Assembly: GCA_949130485.1 (NCBI GenBank)
Contig: OX422195.1
Location: 1-64,000, forward strand
Length of the DNA stretch: 64,000 bases
DNA from: Agelas oroides
Lineage: Eukaryota; Porifera; Demospongiae; Agelasida; Agelasidae
Direction of reading: 5' to 3'
Part shown: positions 42,351 to 52,462 of the stretch, piece by piece
Layout: every line of letters starts with the position of its first letter
Position numbering within the stretch: the first letter of the stretch is position 1
Notes under the pieces: generated by a model
What the model saw: only the letters and a program-made list of their open reading frames with translations
Told to the model about the DNA's origin: nothing
Databases searched by the model: none
Program-made: the position numbers and the translations under genes

Positions 42351-43335
42351 TACTATTGCACATCACTGCATCTTATATTACATCACTGCTATACTACTGC
42401 ACAATGCTGGATGCTATCGCATATCACTGAATATACTATTACACATCACTGCACGTTATAGCATATCACTGCATATACTATTGCACATCACTGCATATAC
42501 TATTGCAGATCACAGCATGCCATATTACATCACTGCATATAATATTGCATATCACTGCATATACTACTGCACATCACTGCATGCTACATCACTGCATACA
42601 CTACTGCACATTGCTGCATGCTATTGCATATCACTGCATATACTACTGCACATCACTGCATGCTACATCACTGCATACACTACTGCACATTGCTGCATGC
42701 TATTGCATATCACTGCATATACTATTGCACATCACTGCATGCTACAGCTCATCACTGCATACACTTTCCACATCACTGAATGCCACAGTACAACACTGCA
42801 GATACCATTGCACATTCACTGCACGCTATAGTAAATCACTAAATATACTATTGCATATCACTGCTGCGATAGTACATCACTGCATACACTATTGCACATC
42901 ACTGCATGCATTACACCACTGCATATACTATTGCACATCACTGCATGTTATATTACATCACTGCGTATACTACTGCACATTCCTGCATGCTATTGCACAT
43001 CACTGCAAATACTATTGCACATCACTGCATATACTATTTCACATCACTGCATATACTATTGCACATTGCTGCATGCTATTGCATATCACTGAATATACTA
43101 TTGCACATCACTGGATGTTATAGTGTATCACTGCATACACTATTCCACATCACTGATGCTACAGTACAACACTGCATATACCATTGCACATTCACTGCAT
43201 GCTGTTGTAAATCACTACATATACTATTGCACATCACTGCATGCTATAGTACATCACAGCATATACTATAGCACATCACTGCATGCAATATTACATCAAT
43301 GCATATACTATCGCACATCACTGCATATACTATAG

Positions 43336-43436
43336 GGATACATGGACAGGGAGAGGAACAGATAGACAGGGACAGGAATATGAACAGGGATAGATGGACA
43401 GGAACATGGATGAGAAGGACAGGGACAGGTAAGAGG
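43336..43436. repeat. GACAGG-rich imperfect minisatellite
   Basis: Repeated GACAGG/GGACAGGGA words in a purine-rich stretch mark the end of the 22-bp satellite and the start of unique DNA. Confidence 0.7.
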
Positions 43437-44569
43437 GGCAAAGGTCTTTTGTGTGTTAATGGCTTTCAGAAAAGCCAGTTGAGACGATACATTCAGAATA
43501 GGGTTGGCACCATCTTTTCACTAGCCCAGCACTGCTTCCATGCATAGATGTGACCTCCAAACCTCCTCTCAGTGACCATCACAAGTAGCTCTACCATTTC
43601 TCCCCATGATAGATGCATGCTAGATATAGATCTATGTAATTACCATAAGGGAAGCATTTACCTGCCCAACATACATACATGATTACAATTCTCACAAAAT
43701 TGTGAGAACAATGGACATTACGTGCTATTGGGGCAGACAGCTGTAAATCAGTTGCACCTTGAAATGCAACTGGTATTTACCTGCAATGCTACAATTCTGA
43801 TTATATACAGTTCAGAATATTAAAAAAAATAGTAGCTAAGTGTAGGCTAATTAGCTCTTAACTGCACAAACAAAAACACAAACTAAATTGCATCAGTTTC
43901 TATTTCTACCTACGAAAGCTAAAGTACCACCTGCAAAACACAACGCTGGTTACAAAAACCGAAAGCAATACAAAGCATCATGGAGCCCCAATCTTAACAC
44001 AGTTGTGAACAATGTTCACAACTGCATTGTAATAGAAAATAAGTATGTGTGCATTTACCTACACCCTAACCTACACCTGGTACAAACCTCACCAGTTTGT
44101 CAGGCACTTAAGTAACGTGCTAAATATGCATTCACAGTATTTAGCTACCTCCTAACCTACCTGCACACACCTGCATTCTGCCAAAGGCAAAATGTAGTTA
44201 ATATCTACACTAGGTACCTTGAAGTCTTGTACTAAGTCTTGCTGTTTAGAGGACTGCTTTACGATGTGGAGTATTCCGTGTGAGACTAGAAGGGAATTGG
44301 GAGGGGCAAGAGGGAAGAGAAACACGAGAACAACAGACAGCAGGATATTTTAAGACAACACAAGCCATGCATATTGGTAGGTTCAGTTTGTTGGCATGCA
44401 CACATCTTGCTGCTTCGGAATATACTTCAGATTTATTTAGACTAGATGGGAAAAATAGAAAGGGGGGCAAGAGGGGAGAGACACAGGACAGATTTAAGCA
44501 GGCAGCAGAGTATATTTTCTTGGACAAGCCATGCACACAAGAGTGCAACACAAGTTTTACTCTTTAAGT
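43437..44569. other. Unique AT-rich sequence without a recognisable gene
   Basis: I see no convincing coding exon. The stretch contains two short perfect palindromes: TTCTCACAA inverted across an AA centre near 43690, and CAGTTGTGAAC at 44000-44010 inverted at 44014-44024. Small open frames present here have no family features. Confidence 0.5.
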
Positions 44570-44639
44570 CGAGTACATCACCATCTTGACGTCTTGGGAG
44601 AGGAGCACTCAATAATGGTATCTCCCTCACACCCTCTAT

Positions 44640-44745
44640 CTTCCTCTCCCACTCATTCCACACCCTTCCCCCCACACACCCCTCACCCACACCCCACACA
44701 CCCCTTCACATACTCATGCACCCACACACCTTCAAGCTCCCAAGC
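44640..44745. repeat. C/A-rich low-complexity tract
   Basis: This is a CCCACAC-type simple sequence between the last two kinase pseudogene fragments, with no further structure. Confidence 0.6.
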
Positions 44746-45319
44746 CTTCATATCACATCTCTAGATCTTTTGCACTTGGGTCGATCTGTATTGGTCTTCC
44801 TCTCTGGGATCTTGTAGATACAAAACAGATGTTCATCAAAAATTGGTGGATAGCTAGAGCACGGAGGATGGAAGATGAAGAGGGAGAGGGAGAAAGGGAG
44901 GAAAGGAAGGGGACAGAAAGGGAGGGGAGGGAATGAAGGAGAAAGAGGAGGAAAGAGAAATGTGGAGAATGGGAAAGATGAAATTTCACCACCGCCCACA
45001 CCCACCCACTTTCCACAACCCACATCCCCACTTACCCCACAAGCATCTCACAGATGAGATACCAAGTGCCCACCAATCCACCTCCTTCCCGTGCCTCTGT
45101 CTCTGGATGATCTGTGAAGCCAGGTACTGTGGCGTACCACAGTGCGCAGGAGGAGAGGTGAGCCCATGTGGAATCAGTCTTTCTACCATTTGTGGGAATA
45201 TTTCCCAGGCCGTCTACAGTTTTCCGAGTGACAGAAAGTGGCCTGCGAACACAGCTAGTGTTCAAAAGCACTAGTCTTATTCTACTAGTATACACTTGAA
45301 TAACACAAGTGACAACTGA

Positions 45320-46430
45320 AAACGTGGGGAAGAGGGGGAGGAGAGGGGGTGAGTAAAGGGGGAGAGAGGGAGGGGAAGAGGGGGAGAGAGGGAGGGGGAG
45401 AGGAGAGGGGGAGAGGGGGAGAGGGGGAGGAGAGGGGGAGAGGGGGAGAGGGGGAAGAGTACAGACTTAAGTGCCATGATAGATGGTGACTAATGGGGAG
45501 AGGGAAAAAAGGGAGAGGAGGGAGGGGGAGGGAGGAGGGGGAGGGAGGAGGGAAGGGAGAGTAAGGTTAGAAAAGAGGGAGAGGGAGGGGAGGGGTAGCA
45601 AGGTTAGAAATGAGAGGGAGAGGGAGGGGGAGGGGAGGGAAGAGGGGAGAGAAGAAAGGGAGGGGAGGGAAGAGGGGTAGGAAACAGGGGGAGGGGAGGA
45701 GGAAAGAGGGGGAGGGAGGATGGAAGGGGAGGAGGGGGAGAGAAGAGAGGAAGGGTGAGGAAGAGGGAGGGGGAGGGAAGAGGGATGGAGGGAGGAGGAG
45801 GGTGAGGGGGAGGGGAGAGAGGGTGGAAGGGGAAGGAGGGAGGAGAGAGGGAAGGAGGGATGGAAGGGGAAGGAGGGAAGAGGGAGGTGAGGGGACGGAG
45901 AAAAGAGAGAAGGGAAAGGAGGGAGGGGAGGGGAAGCAGTCCTGAGGGAAAGGAATCAGGAAAGGGAGAGGGAGGGAAGAGGGGGAGGGAAGAGAGGGAG
46001 GAAAGAGGGAGGAGGGAAGAGAGGGAGGGAGGGGAGAGGGAGGGGGAGGGAAGAGGGAGGGGAGAGAGGGAGGAGGGGGAGGGAGGAGGGGAGGGGAGGG
46101 GTGGAGGGGGAAGGGTGGAGGGGAAGGAGGAGGGGAGGAAGGAGGGGAGGGAGGAAGGGGAGGAAAAGGGAAGAGGGAGGGAGGAGGGGAAGGAGGGAGT
46201 GGGAGTAGGGTTACGGAAGAGAGGGAGGGTTGGGAGGAGGCAAGGGGAAGGATGGAGGAAGGTGGAGGGAAATGGGAGAGGGAGAGGGGAGAGGGAGGGG
46301 AGGGAGGGAGGAGGGGAGGGAGGGGAGGGAGGAGTGGGAGGGAGGAGGGGGAGGGAGGAGGGAGGGAGGAAGGGAGGAGGGGGAGGGAGGAGGGGGAGGA
46401 AAGAGAGGGAGGTGGAGAGAAGTGAGGCAG
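45320..46430. repeat. ~1.1-kb polypurine tract, (GGGGAGA/GGGAGG)n
   Basis: The + strand is almost entirely A and G, made of GGGGAGAGG and GGGAGGAGG words with very few pyrimidines. The mirror-like purine strand could form triplex (H-DNA). The tract occupies the interval between the first and second kinase pseudogene exons, where the catalytic-loop exon would be expected. The long frames that cross it, such as the proline/serine-rich one on the minus strand, are composition artefacts. Confidence 0.93.
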
Positions 46431-46574
46431 ACTCACATGTTGAATGCAGAATGGAAGAATGGATTTCTCGCTGTTGAGTGCTCCACTCGTCTCACCAGAA
46501 TCATCTCTGAGAGTCAATCTTGAGAGCAAAAAAATTCTTCGTGGGGATGTCTCTAGCCAACACCACATGACCTG

Positions 46575-46720
46575 TGCCTGTGTGTGGGTGTGTGGGATGG
46601 TGGGTGCATGAGGTGGAGGGTGTGTGGGGTGGTGTGTTGGGTGGAGGGTGTGGGTGAAAGTGTACAGGCAGAGGAAACGTGTGTATAGAAGGGTGTGAGT
46701 GTTGGTAAGGTCTGGTGGAG
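46575..46720. repeat. GT/GGT-rich low-complexity tract
   Basis: Repeated GTGTGTGGG and GGTGGAGGGTG words extend upstream of the first kinase exon. On the minus strand they form a pyrimidine/CA-rich stretch ahead of the splice acceptor at about 46572. Confidence 0.6.
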
Positions 46721-46867
46721 GAGGGTACATGTCTTGTCACACTAGGTTTGTTCAATAGCAACAATCTTGCAACATTCACTGGCCACAACTGCAGATGGTT
46801 TAATAAATACGTAATTAACTATTACTTAGGCAACACACTGGACCAGATATAAGCAACATTCTTACAC

Positions 46868-46918
46868 ATTGCCTAGGTAACAGGTTGTATGCACATTCTT
46901 ACATGTTGCCTAGGTAAC
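46868..46918. promoter_or_regulatory. Two X-box-like palindromes (RFX-type)
   Basis: ATTGCCTAGGTAAC at 46868-46881 and GTTGCCTAGGTAAC at 46905-46918 match the palindromic X-box pattern GTNRCC-N-RGYAAC bound by RFX factors. They lie in a ~37-bp tandem duplication. No gene start is evident next to them, so a regulatory role is only a suggestion. Confidence 0.35.
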
Positions 46919-46925
46919 AGGTTAT

Positions 46926-47057
46926 ATTATTTGATGGGTGAGAAGGCAATATGGCTGGATATTGCATGAGTGTGTGGCCGTATTTTCACGAGCCACGGCG
47001 AGTGAAAATACAGCACAAGAGTGCAATATCCAATTGCCTTCTCACACATCAAATAAT
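46926..47057. mobile_element. 132-bp foldback element
   Basis: The outer words ATTATTTGA (46926) and TCAAATAAT (47049-47057) begin long imperfect arms containing GAGAAGGCAATATGG and its inverse, and then GTATTTTCAC and GTGAAAATAC. Nearly the whole element folds on itself. No target duplication was recognised. Confidence 0.75.
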
Positions 47058-47729
47058 TGGGGCGAGCCTGAGCGAGCCCCACACTAGCGTGACTGCATTG
47101 CGCACGCATGTGTGTATACGACCGTGCTTGGACCGACCACTTACCATAAATTTTAAATGAGCGCAATCAAATATTTCACGAAGATCGATATTGTGCGTGA
47201 AGCATGTGAAGGCCAGTGGAGGGCTACTGTCAGAGTGCATCGTCGGGAGCCTGGAGTGTGAAGTTGAAGCACGCGTGGCACTGGTTTGTGTTTCTACCGA
47301 CGACGGCAGGCCGCTCACAGGCGGTACAAATTTAATATGGGCAGTGGTTGACTGGGTCGCTTCAGCTAGGTAGCGGGCCATGCAAAATCAGAAACACCGG
47401 AAATTTAGCTCATGATTTCGGTGTAAAGCTTAGTCCATGCATGTGTAGCCACGTTAGCTGCCCTGGCTGGAGAAATGGCTGGCATGTGTGATACTTATAT
47501 TTATCTCTGGTGAGGAGTTAGCTCTTATAGCGGCGTTCATTTAATTTGGCTCGACAGTGACTAATCCTGCTGAGTGCCATGACAAAGTAGTAAATCAGCA
47601 GTTTGCTGCTTGCTCAGGCTCTCCCCATGATGATGAATCATCTCACTAGTATATACTACTGTCATTTTAGTGGCACCTACAAGATAGACAGCTACTGCAC
47701 ATGCGCAGTACAAAGGTCATTGCTGCGTT
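47058..47729. other. Sequence without a recognisable gene
   Basis: I found no protein family, RNA gene or repeat here. The open frames present (up to 110 codons on the minus strand) lack domains or supporting splice structure. Confidence 0.4.
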
Positions 47730-47940
47730 ACATATTTAATGAGCTTCAGGTTGCTGGCGTCTTTCGGCGCCAAAGCAAATGCTGCCGGTAGCTGATAATG
47801 TAATTAACACCTACAATTACCCAATTTACTGACCATCGTATGTAATCTAGCTCCAGTTTGCATAGTGAAAGTGTCCAGACCCTATTTTTCGACGAGTCCG
47901 AAGGGCGTGTGCGAAAAATTTGGTCTGGGGACGACAGTAG
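47730..47940. mobile_element. Truncated copy of the 51107-51467 MITE
   Basis: From GGCGCCAAAGCAAATGCTG through GTGTCCAGACCCTATTTTTC to GGTCTGGGGAC, this closely matches the right half of the element ending at 51467. The left terminal inverted repeat is missing, so this is a solo right end. Confidence 0.8.
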
Positions 47941-48140
47941 TCCTAGACCCCTTTGGACACACTATGTGCTCTGTCCTAGACCCCCTTGGACACATTATGT
48001 GCTCTGTCTTAGACCCCCTTGGACACATTATGTGCTCTGTCCTAGACCCCCTTTGACACATTATGTGCTCGGTCCTAGACCACCTTGAACACATTACGTG
48101 ATTCATCCCTGACCCCCTTGGACACATTACATGATTTGTT
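47941..48140. repeat. 33-bp minisatellite, about six copies
   Basis: The unit CCTAGACCCCCTTGGACACA plus TTATGTGCTCTGT repeats about six times, with divergence growing to the right. It abuts the truncated MITE end, whose last bases (GTCCTAGACC) resemble the unit start. Confidence 0.88.
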
Positions 48141-48164
48141 CTCATCAGAGGGTTTTCTCGCAAT

Positions 48165-48247
48165 TGCTGTAGTCTCGCAAGCCAGGCCTTTACCGTTCCG
48201 CAGCGCCGATCGCGCTGCGGAACAGAAATCCTTGTGAGACTACAGCT
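48165..48247. mobile_element. ~83-bp foldback element with TAGTCTCG end
   Basis: GCTGTAGTCTCGCAAG at the left is inverted as CTTGTGAGACTACAGC at the right. An inner GTTCCGCAGCG/CGCTGCGGAAC pair closes a strong hairpin over a 4-base loop. It shares the TAGTCTCG terminus with the elements at 48890 and 51107, but no flanking duplication is seen. Confidence 0.75.
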
Positions 48248-48880
48248 ACATGCCGACGCAGCTCCTCACCTTGGCAAGTATTGGCAGCACCAGTCGAGTA
48301 TAGATACTAGGTTGTCTCGGTAGCTCCCGTGCATAGATACCACGGACGGAACAAGGAATGCTTGCAAGCAAGTGGAGTAGGGTGCCCCGCTTCATTAGTG
48401 CGTGACCACGCCCCTTATTTGAGCTTCGACCCTTGCCCACCCGCATTGCCGAACAGCGGGTAGTCTATGGGTGAACTTGCGAATGTACGTAAGTGTAGCA
48501 TGCATATTACTAACTTTAGCCACTTTCAGCGTAGATGAGAGCAATGTAATGCGCCTGCGTGTATCAGTGGTATGCCCTACCTCCAATATCTGGGGCTTGA
48601 TAAGGGGTAGGAAGGGAATTGACATGTCCAAATGGAACAAGCCGGGTACAAACCTGCGTGCCATCCCCCTACATATCTCTTACATATACCCATACCTCCC
48701 TGTCATGCACAGTGTACGACAGGTAGATATGGGTATCTGTGGAATTCACACAGAATTCTCTCAAGACACAATGAGAGAGAATGTGTATTACATTTGAGGG
48801 GGACAATCCTAACCTAGTACTAACCCCTCAGGAAAGATTCTGATGGCAAATCCCCCTGTTTCTGCAACATCCGCCCCAGG
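48248..48880. other. Sequence without a recognisable gene
   Basis: The only structure noted is an imperfect inverted repeat at about 48675-48735 (ATACCCATACCTCCCTGTC against GACAGGTAGATATGGGTAT). A 108-codon + frame from 48471 starts with a hydrophobic stretch but contains this repeat and has no family features. Confidence 0.4.
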
Positions 48881-48889
48881 TATGCAAGG

Positions 48890-48970
48890 CAGTCTCGTTC
48901 TGAGACCGTACTGTTCACGCCCACTGGAAAAATGCACTTGGTGAAAAGTACTAGTCTGAGCGCGAGACTA
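48890..48970. mobile_element. 81-bp MITE with 9-bp target duplication
   Basis: The element runs from CAGTCTCG to CGAGACTA. It is flanked by perfect copies of TATGCAAGG (48881-48889 and 48971-48979). The terminus matches that of the 361-bp element at 51107, and the 9-bp duplication is typical of Mutator-like transposition. Confidence 0.82.
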
Positions 48971-49147
48971 TATGCAAGGTGGGGCATACCATTGAAAGGT
49001 GCGTAACTCTTCATGGGAAACCTGTGAGGTAATCCTCGGATTCCTCCTCAAAACCATCCCAAGTTCCCCACTGGCCTGGTCCGTCTGACTTCACTTGGCA
49101 TGCGACAGCTTGTGTTGTAGTTAGCAGAGGGCCTCTCAAGTTCACAA

Positions 49148-49912
49148 TTTTGTATACTATTGTATACTAACCCTTAGTCTTTGGACACTCACCAGTTAAC
49201 TACTAGATTTTGTCCCCAGACCAAATTTTGTGTGAGTGACCTTCAACCTTATCAGAAATTAGTCTGGACACATTCAAAGCAGTCTGTTTTCTAAAGTGTG
49301 TCTCCAAGTGTTGTATTTGCCTGAAAATCCTCCGGGGTTGAAATGTTGATTATGCGCCCGCGAATATCTATGCATAATATACCTGCACAATGATCAGCCT
49401 GGTTCTTCGAGGTCCAAACTACTAAATCCTTTTTTTTTTGTAGGTTTGTTACTCTCAGAACACTTTGTCCTCAGTTGCATTGTACACCACAGGCTATAGC
49501 TTTATAATGTCTCCCAATTTTGACTTTCCTTCATCATGGCACACTGCACACATACACATTCACACCACACACAGACTCTATGTTCCCACTCCACTTGGCT
49601 GACTAGGGTTAGTCACAAGCTGAAACCAATGAAACTACTTGCTGTCAGGCATTGTTAGGTAAGAGTTCTTTGATTGTCCTTGTGTGACAGTAGGGTTTTA
49701 CTACACCTATGGGTTACCCATGGCTAGAGAAAACATCCTACCTGGCTTGTCAATTGTCTGGTTACTTCTCTTGGAGAATGTTCAGACTGCTTTGAATGTG
49801 TCCAGACTATAGGTTGAAGGTCACTCACACAAAATTTGGTCTGGGGACACAATCTAGTAGTTAACTGGTGAGTGTCCAAAGACTAAGGTTTAGTATACAG
49901 TAGTATAGAGTG
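49148..49912. mobile_element. ~765-bp element with ~125-bp terminal inverted repeats
   Basis: The left arm contains TTAGTCTTTGGACACTCACC, TGTCCCCAGACCAAATTTTG and GTCTGGACACATTCAAAGC. The right arm (about 49778-49912) carries the same words inverted. A third copy of one arm lies at 54965-55100 because the right half of this element is included in the large inverted duplication. I recognised no transposase in the interior. Confidence 0.7.
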
Positions 49913-50900
49913 CCTGCTTTCCATTGAAGAAACCAAGAAGGGAGAGAGAAGTTGTTTTATGATGCTGGTATGTACCTAATTATTGTATTGTGTTACTTTA
50001 GACTGCACCCAGCGAGGGCCATTCCTCTGAAGAAGCTGCACAAGAAGTGTCTAAGGTATGTTGACAATCTGTTTAGTAGTGGTACTTACCTATGTTCAAA
50101 TGAGCACTAGAATTCTGTCTTCCAATTTTGATTTTGTCTTCCAGCTTTGGAGAAAAATCAGACCAAGCTGGGATACAAGGGGACAGTCCACTAAAGCATT
50201 CCCATGGCACACCTAGGCTTCCATGGCAACTGTGGGCTGTTCTGTCCTATAAACTAATTGTGATGATTGGCTGATAAGAGGTGCTCATCCCGAGCTCAGT
50301 TTGACCTCTGACTAGGGGCTAGTAATGCTTAGACGGAATGTAATGCATTATGCAACACCTGCCCAATAACTCAAGCTTCAGCTCAGTGTAGGCCAATTCC
50401 CTGACTGTCTTCTGCTTCTCGAACTCTCTTTCCCTTATCACATTACATCATTGCACTCATTAGACAAATTCTTACAGCCTATGGCATTTACCAGGTGTGG
50501 TATTGTGTGATTGCATGTTCTGACTCGACTTTCTGCAGTGAATTTAAAATGCATTTAGTACACACGAAGTCAGCCTGGTGTCAAGTCTCACGAGTGAGAC
50601 TCGCTTCCACAGACTGAGAAGCCAGGGTACTGGGTCTGACCTGGAAGACCAGTGTTTGTGACAGTTAGGCTTGGTCCCAGGCCACTCCCAGATTTTATCT
50701 CATAGCTGTGGATATAAATTGGGAGAAGCCCTTGTACGGTTACTATACGGCACAAACTGGAAATAGTGGACTCGGTTCGTAATGATGGCAACATGCCCAC
50801 GCAATGTGCAGTCAGTACAAGCCCATACTAGCGATCGGTCAGGAAAGTTCACCTAGGTATTTTGACAACAGCTGCACTTTGCAAGCACCAAGTCGCTAAC
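49562..50900. repeat. Large inverted duplication, left arm
   Basis: The whole segment is repeated in inverse orientation at 53956-55335, with about 3.05 kb between the arms. Matching landmarks include CCACTTGGCTGACTA at the outer end, the 54-bp exon at 50002-50055, and CACCAAGTC-CTAAC at the inner end. By eye the arms differ only by scattered substitutions and small indels. Confidence 0.9.
50002..50055 (+). pseudogene. Orphan copy of a coiled-coil gene exon
   Basis: This 54-bp open exon (TAPSEGHSSEEAAQEVSK) has a good acceptor (TTACTTTAG) and donor (GTATGT). It is the inverted-duplication copy of the minus-strand exon at 54812-54865. No partner exons follow it on the + strand, so it is most likely a non-functional leftover of the duplication. 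Confidence 0.5.
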
Positions 50901-51106
50901 AATGTGTAGTCTAGACAAGTGGAAGAAGGGCTGAGGAGCTGTGATTAATTATGCTGCACTCCAAATAGAATAGCCTTGTACAGAGGTTCAGGCCAGAACT
51001 AGAACGGCTTAGATAACTATACCTACAAGTAGCCTTACCATCTGTTTTTTCGTCCTTGATGATAGTGTTTTGTCACTTAATTGACATGGAATGACACACT
51101 TGCCCT

Positions 51107-51467
51107 TAGTCTCGTCCCCAGACAACAAATTTTTCACGCGCACCCTGCGGCCTTGTCGAAAAATAGGGTCTGGACACATTCACTGGGGCGTAATCATACG
51201 AGCGTATCGGCATGTTGTCGCACCAATCAGATTGCTCAAGTAAAGTAAAAGTGCGTTATGCATCATCACAAATAGCCAGCTTGCAGATTTTTTGGCGCCA
51301 AAGCAAATGCTGCCGGTAGCTGATAATGTAATTAACACCTACAATTACCCAATTTACTGACCGCCGTATGTAAACATGCCCCAGTTTTCGTAGTGAAAGT
51401 GTCCAGACCCTATTTTTCGACGAGTCCGCAGGGCGCGTGCGAAAAATTTGGTCTGGGGTCGAGACTA
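51107..51467. mobile_element. 361-bp MITE, ~75-bp TIRs, 9-bp target duplication
   Basis: TAGTCTCGTCCCCAGAC opens the left inverted repeat, which continues through ATTTTTC and GGTCTGGACAC. The right repeat is its inverse, ending CGAGACTA. Both sides are flanked by ACTTGCCCT (51098-51106 and 51468-51476). Long TIRs with a 9-bp duplication suggest a Mutator-like non-autonomous element. A truncated relative is at 47730-47940. Confidence 0.88.
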
Positions 51468-51537
51468 ACTTGCCCTTAGCCTGCTGCTTTTCCGACCTTT
51501 TCGGTCAACATGCACACATAATGCCTTTCACTTGCAT

Positions 51538-51909
51538 CTACAAATCGTTAGCAACTTGGTACTTGCGAGGGGGGTAAGGGGACATTGTTACATACTCATA
51601 GACTGATTCACTGCTTGTACGTACACACATGCACACATCCAACACAGCTGCTGGAGAGGAAGGAGGACAGGGTGAGAGCCATAGCAGGCCAAAGAGGGTG
51701 AAGAGGACAACCAAGTAAGGGCTTGTGTATTTAGCCTCATTCCCAGGTACTAGCCCTTGGCACGTTACGCATGAGAGTAGGGTGAAAGCATAGAAGCATA
51801 TGCTGGCATAAGAAAGAGCTGTAAAGAGCATGATTATGATCCGAAGCTCTACTATAGTGGGAATCCTAGCATCGGAGCCCTGTGTAATACACATATCAAA
51901 GTGCTCCAT
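51538..51909 (-). CDS. Hypothetical two-helix hydrophobic ORF
   Basis: This 123-codon minus-strand frame has two strongly hydrophobic stretches. One is around residues 24-48 (IIIMLFTALSYASICFYAF) and the other around residues 84-100 (YLVVLFTLFGLLW). They are compatible with membrane helices. I recognise no family. It lies in the spacer of the large inverted duplication, next to a MITE, and has no clear splice partners. It may be one exon of a membrane protein or a chance frame. Confidence 0.22.
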   Translation of the reverse strand: MEHFDMCITQGSDARIPTIVELRIIIMLFTALSYASICFYAFTLLSCVTCQGLVPGNEAKYTSPYLVVLFTLFGLLWLSPCPPSSPAAVLDVCMCVRTSSESVYEYVTMSPYPPRKYQVANDL

Positions 51910-52334
51910 GCTTTCAATGATCTGTAGTGTGGAGTATATTGACCAACTCTTGGGCCTGCGCTAAAATACAATTGCCAGGCCACCAAGTCAGCCAATGAAG
52001 GCTGTACATGTGTCTTTGAGACAAGACATCTCTTTCTGGCCATTTAGTATTAGTTTAAAATCATATTTGATAATTGATGCACATACACAAGCTCCATGCT
52101 GAGTGATTTGTAAACAAATCTAAGTGAGACATTCTTGCTGCAGCTACCAAACGTTTTTTGTTGCATCTACCTACATGTATATCAGTTACCTACAGTAGCT
52201 AAGAGTCTTAGGAGCCATGCACTGATTTTGAGTCTGCTTCGAGCTCGGTCTGCTTACTTCTACCATGATCAATCAATTTTCCTCGCGGCGATGATGTTTC
52301 CTTGAGGGCCCGTTTCCTTGATGATTTTCCGAGC

Positions 52335-52462
52335 GGTCAATAACACCGGAAATGGTGGACTCCAGTTAGTACGGAAATGTGGACTCATAATGATGGCAAC
52401 GTGCCCACGCATGTACGAAACTATGTGGCCAGTGCGTATGCAGTCCCGTACTAGTGATCGTA
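52335..52462. repeat. Diverged partial copy of an inverted-duplication motif
   Basis: GGAAATGGTGGACTC, AATGATGGCAACGTGCCCACG and ACTAGTGATCG-type words recur here. They match the segment at 50750-50840 and its inverse at 54020-54100, so this is an older dispersed repeat. Confidence 0.6.

Larger units (their letters stand above)
35063..43335. repeat. AT-rich 20-22-bp subtelomeric satellite
   Basis: The main monomer is the 22-mer ATATACTATTGCACATCACTGC. It is interspersed with a 20-mer variant in which TATATTACATCACTGC replaces the centre. The junction with the G-rich array is abrupt at about 35062. The array is interrupted by two inserted elements (35256-35516 and about 41771-42350). Repetitive frames rich in HITAYTIAHHC-like words occur throughout, in more than one frame, and are not genes. 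Confidence 0.95.
44570..46571 (-). pseudogene. Decayed AGC-family (PKA/PRKX-like) protein kinase
   Basis: Three kinase fragments lie in the right order on the minus strand. Exon 46571-46437 encodes an ATP-lobe segment (HVVLARDIPTKNFFALKI, with the VAIK-type lysine) and then, in shifted frames, ILVRRVEH and LNSEKSIL. It has an AG acceptor and a GTGAGT donor. Around 45141-45036 is the activation-loop end CGTPQYLA...IIQ followed by EVDWWALG and, after a one-base shift, LICEMLVG at a GTAAGT donor. From 44853 the reading GYPPIFDEHLFCIYK splices in frame, then RSRDVI. These match the order in PKA/PRKX catalytic domains. A DVKM fragment at about 44597 may be a further exon. At least three frame breaks are visible, and no catalytic-loop HRD exon is found, so it is called a pseudogene. 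Genuine expression cannot be excluded if the shifts are assembly errors. Confidence 0.68.

Noticed and set aside
35063-43335. Repetitive + strand frames (up to 324 codons) with HITAYTIAHHC-like words
   Set aside because: They are by-products of the 20-22-bp satellite. Several overlapping frames are open and copy length changes shift the frame repeatedly.
5131-43335. Possible CRISPR-like array
   Set aside because: The repeats are contiguous or degenerate tandem units without unique spacers, in a eukaryotic subtelomere.
45567-46477. Long frames across the polypurine tract
   Set aside because: Composition artefacts (Gly/Arg/Glu on one strand, Pro/Ser/Leu on the other). The only coding signal is the kinase exon at 46437-46571.
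48471-48797. 108-codon + frame with a hydrophobic start
   Set aside because: It contains an inverted repeat, has no family features and no supporting context.
50588-50800. 70-codon frame (minus), duplicated at 54056-54268 (plus)
   Set aside because: Its conservation is explained by the recent inverted duplication, and a diverged copy of part of it is a dispersed repeat (52335-52462).
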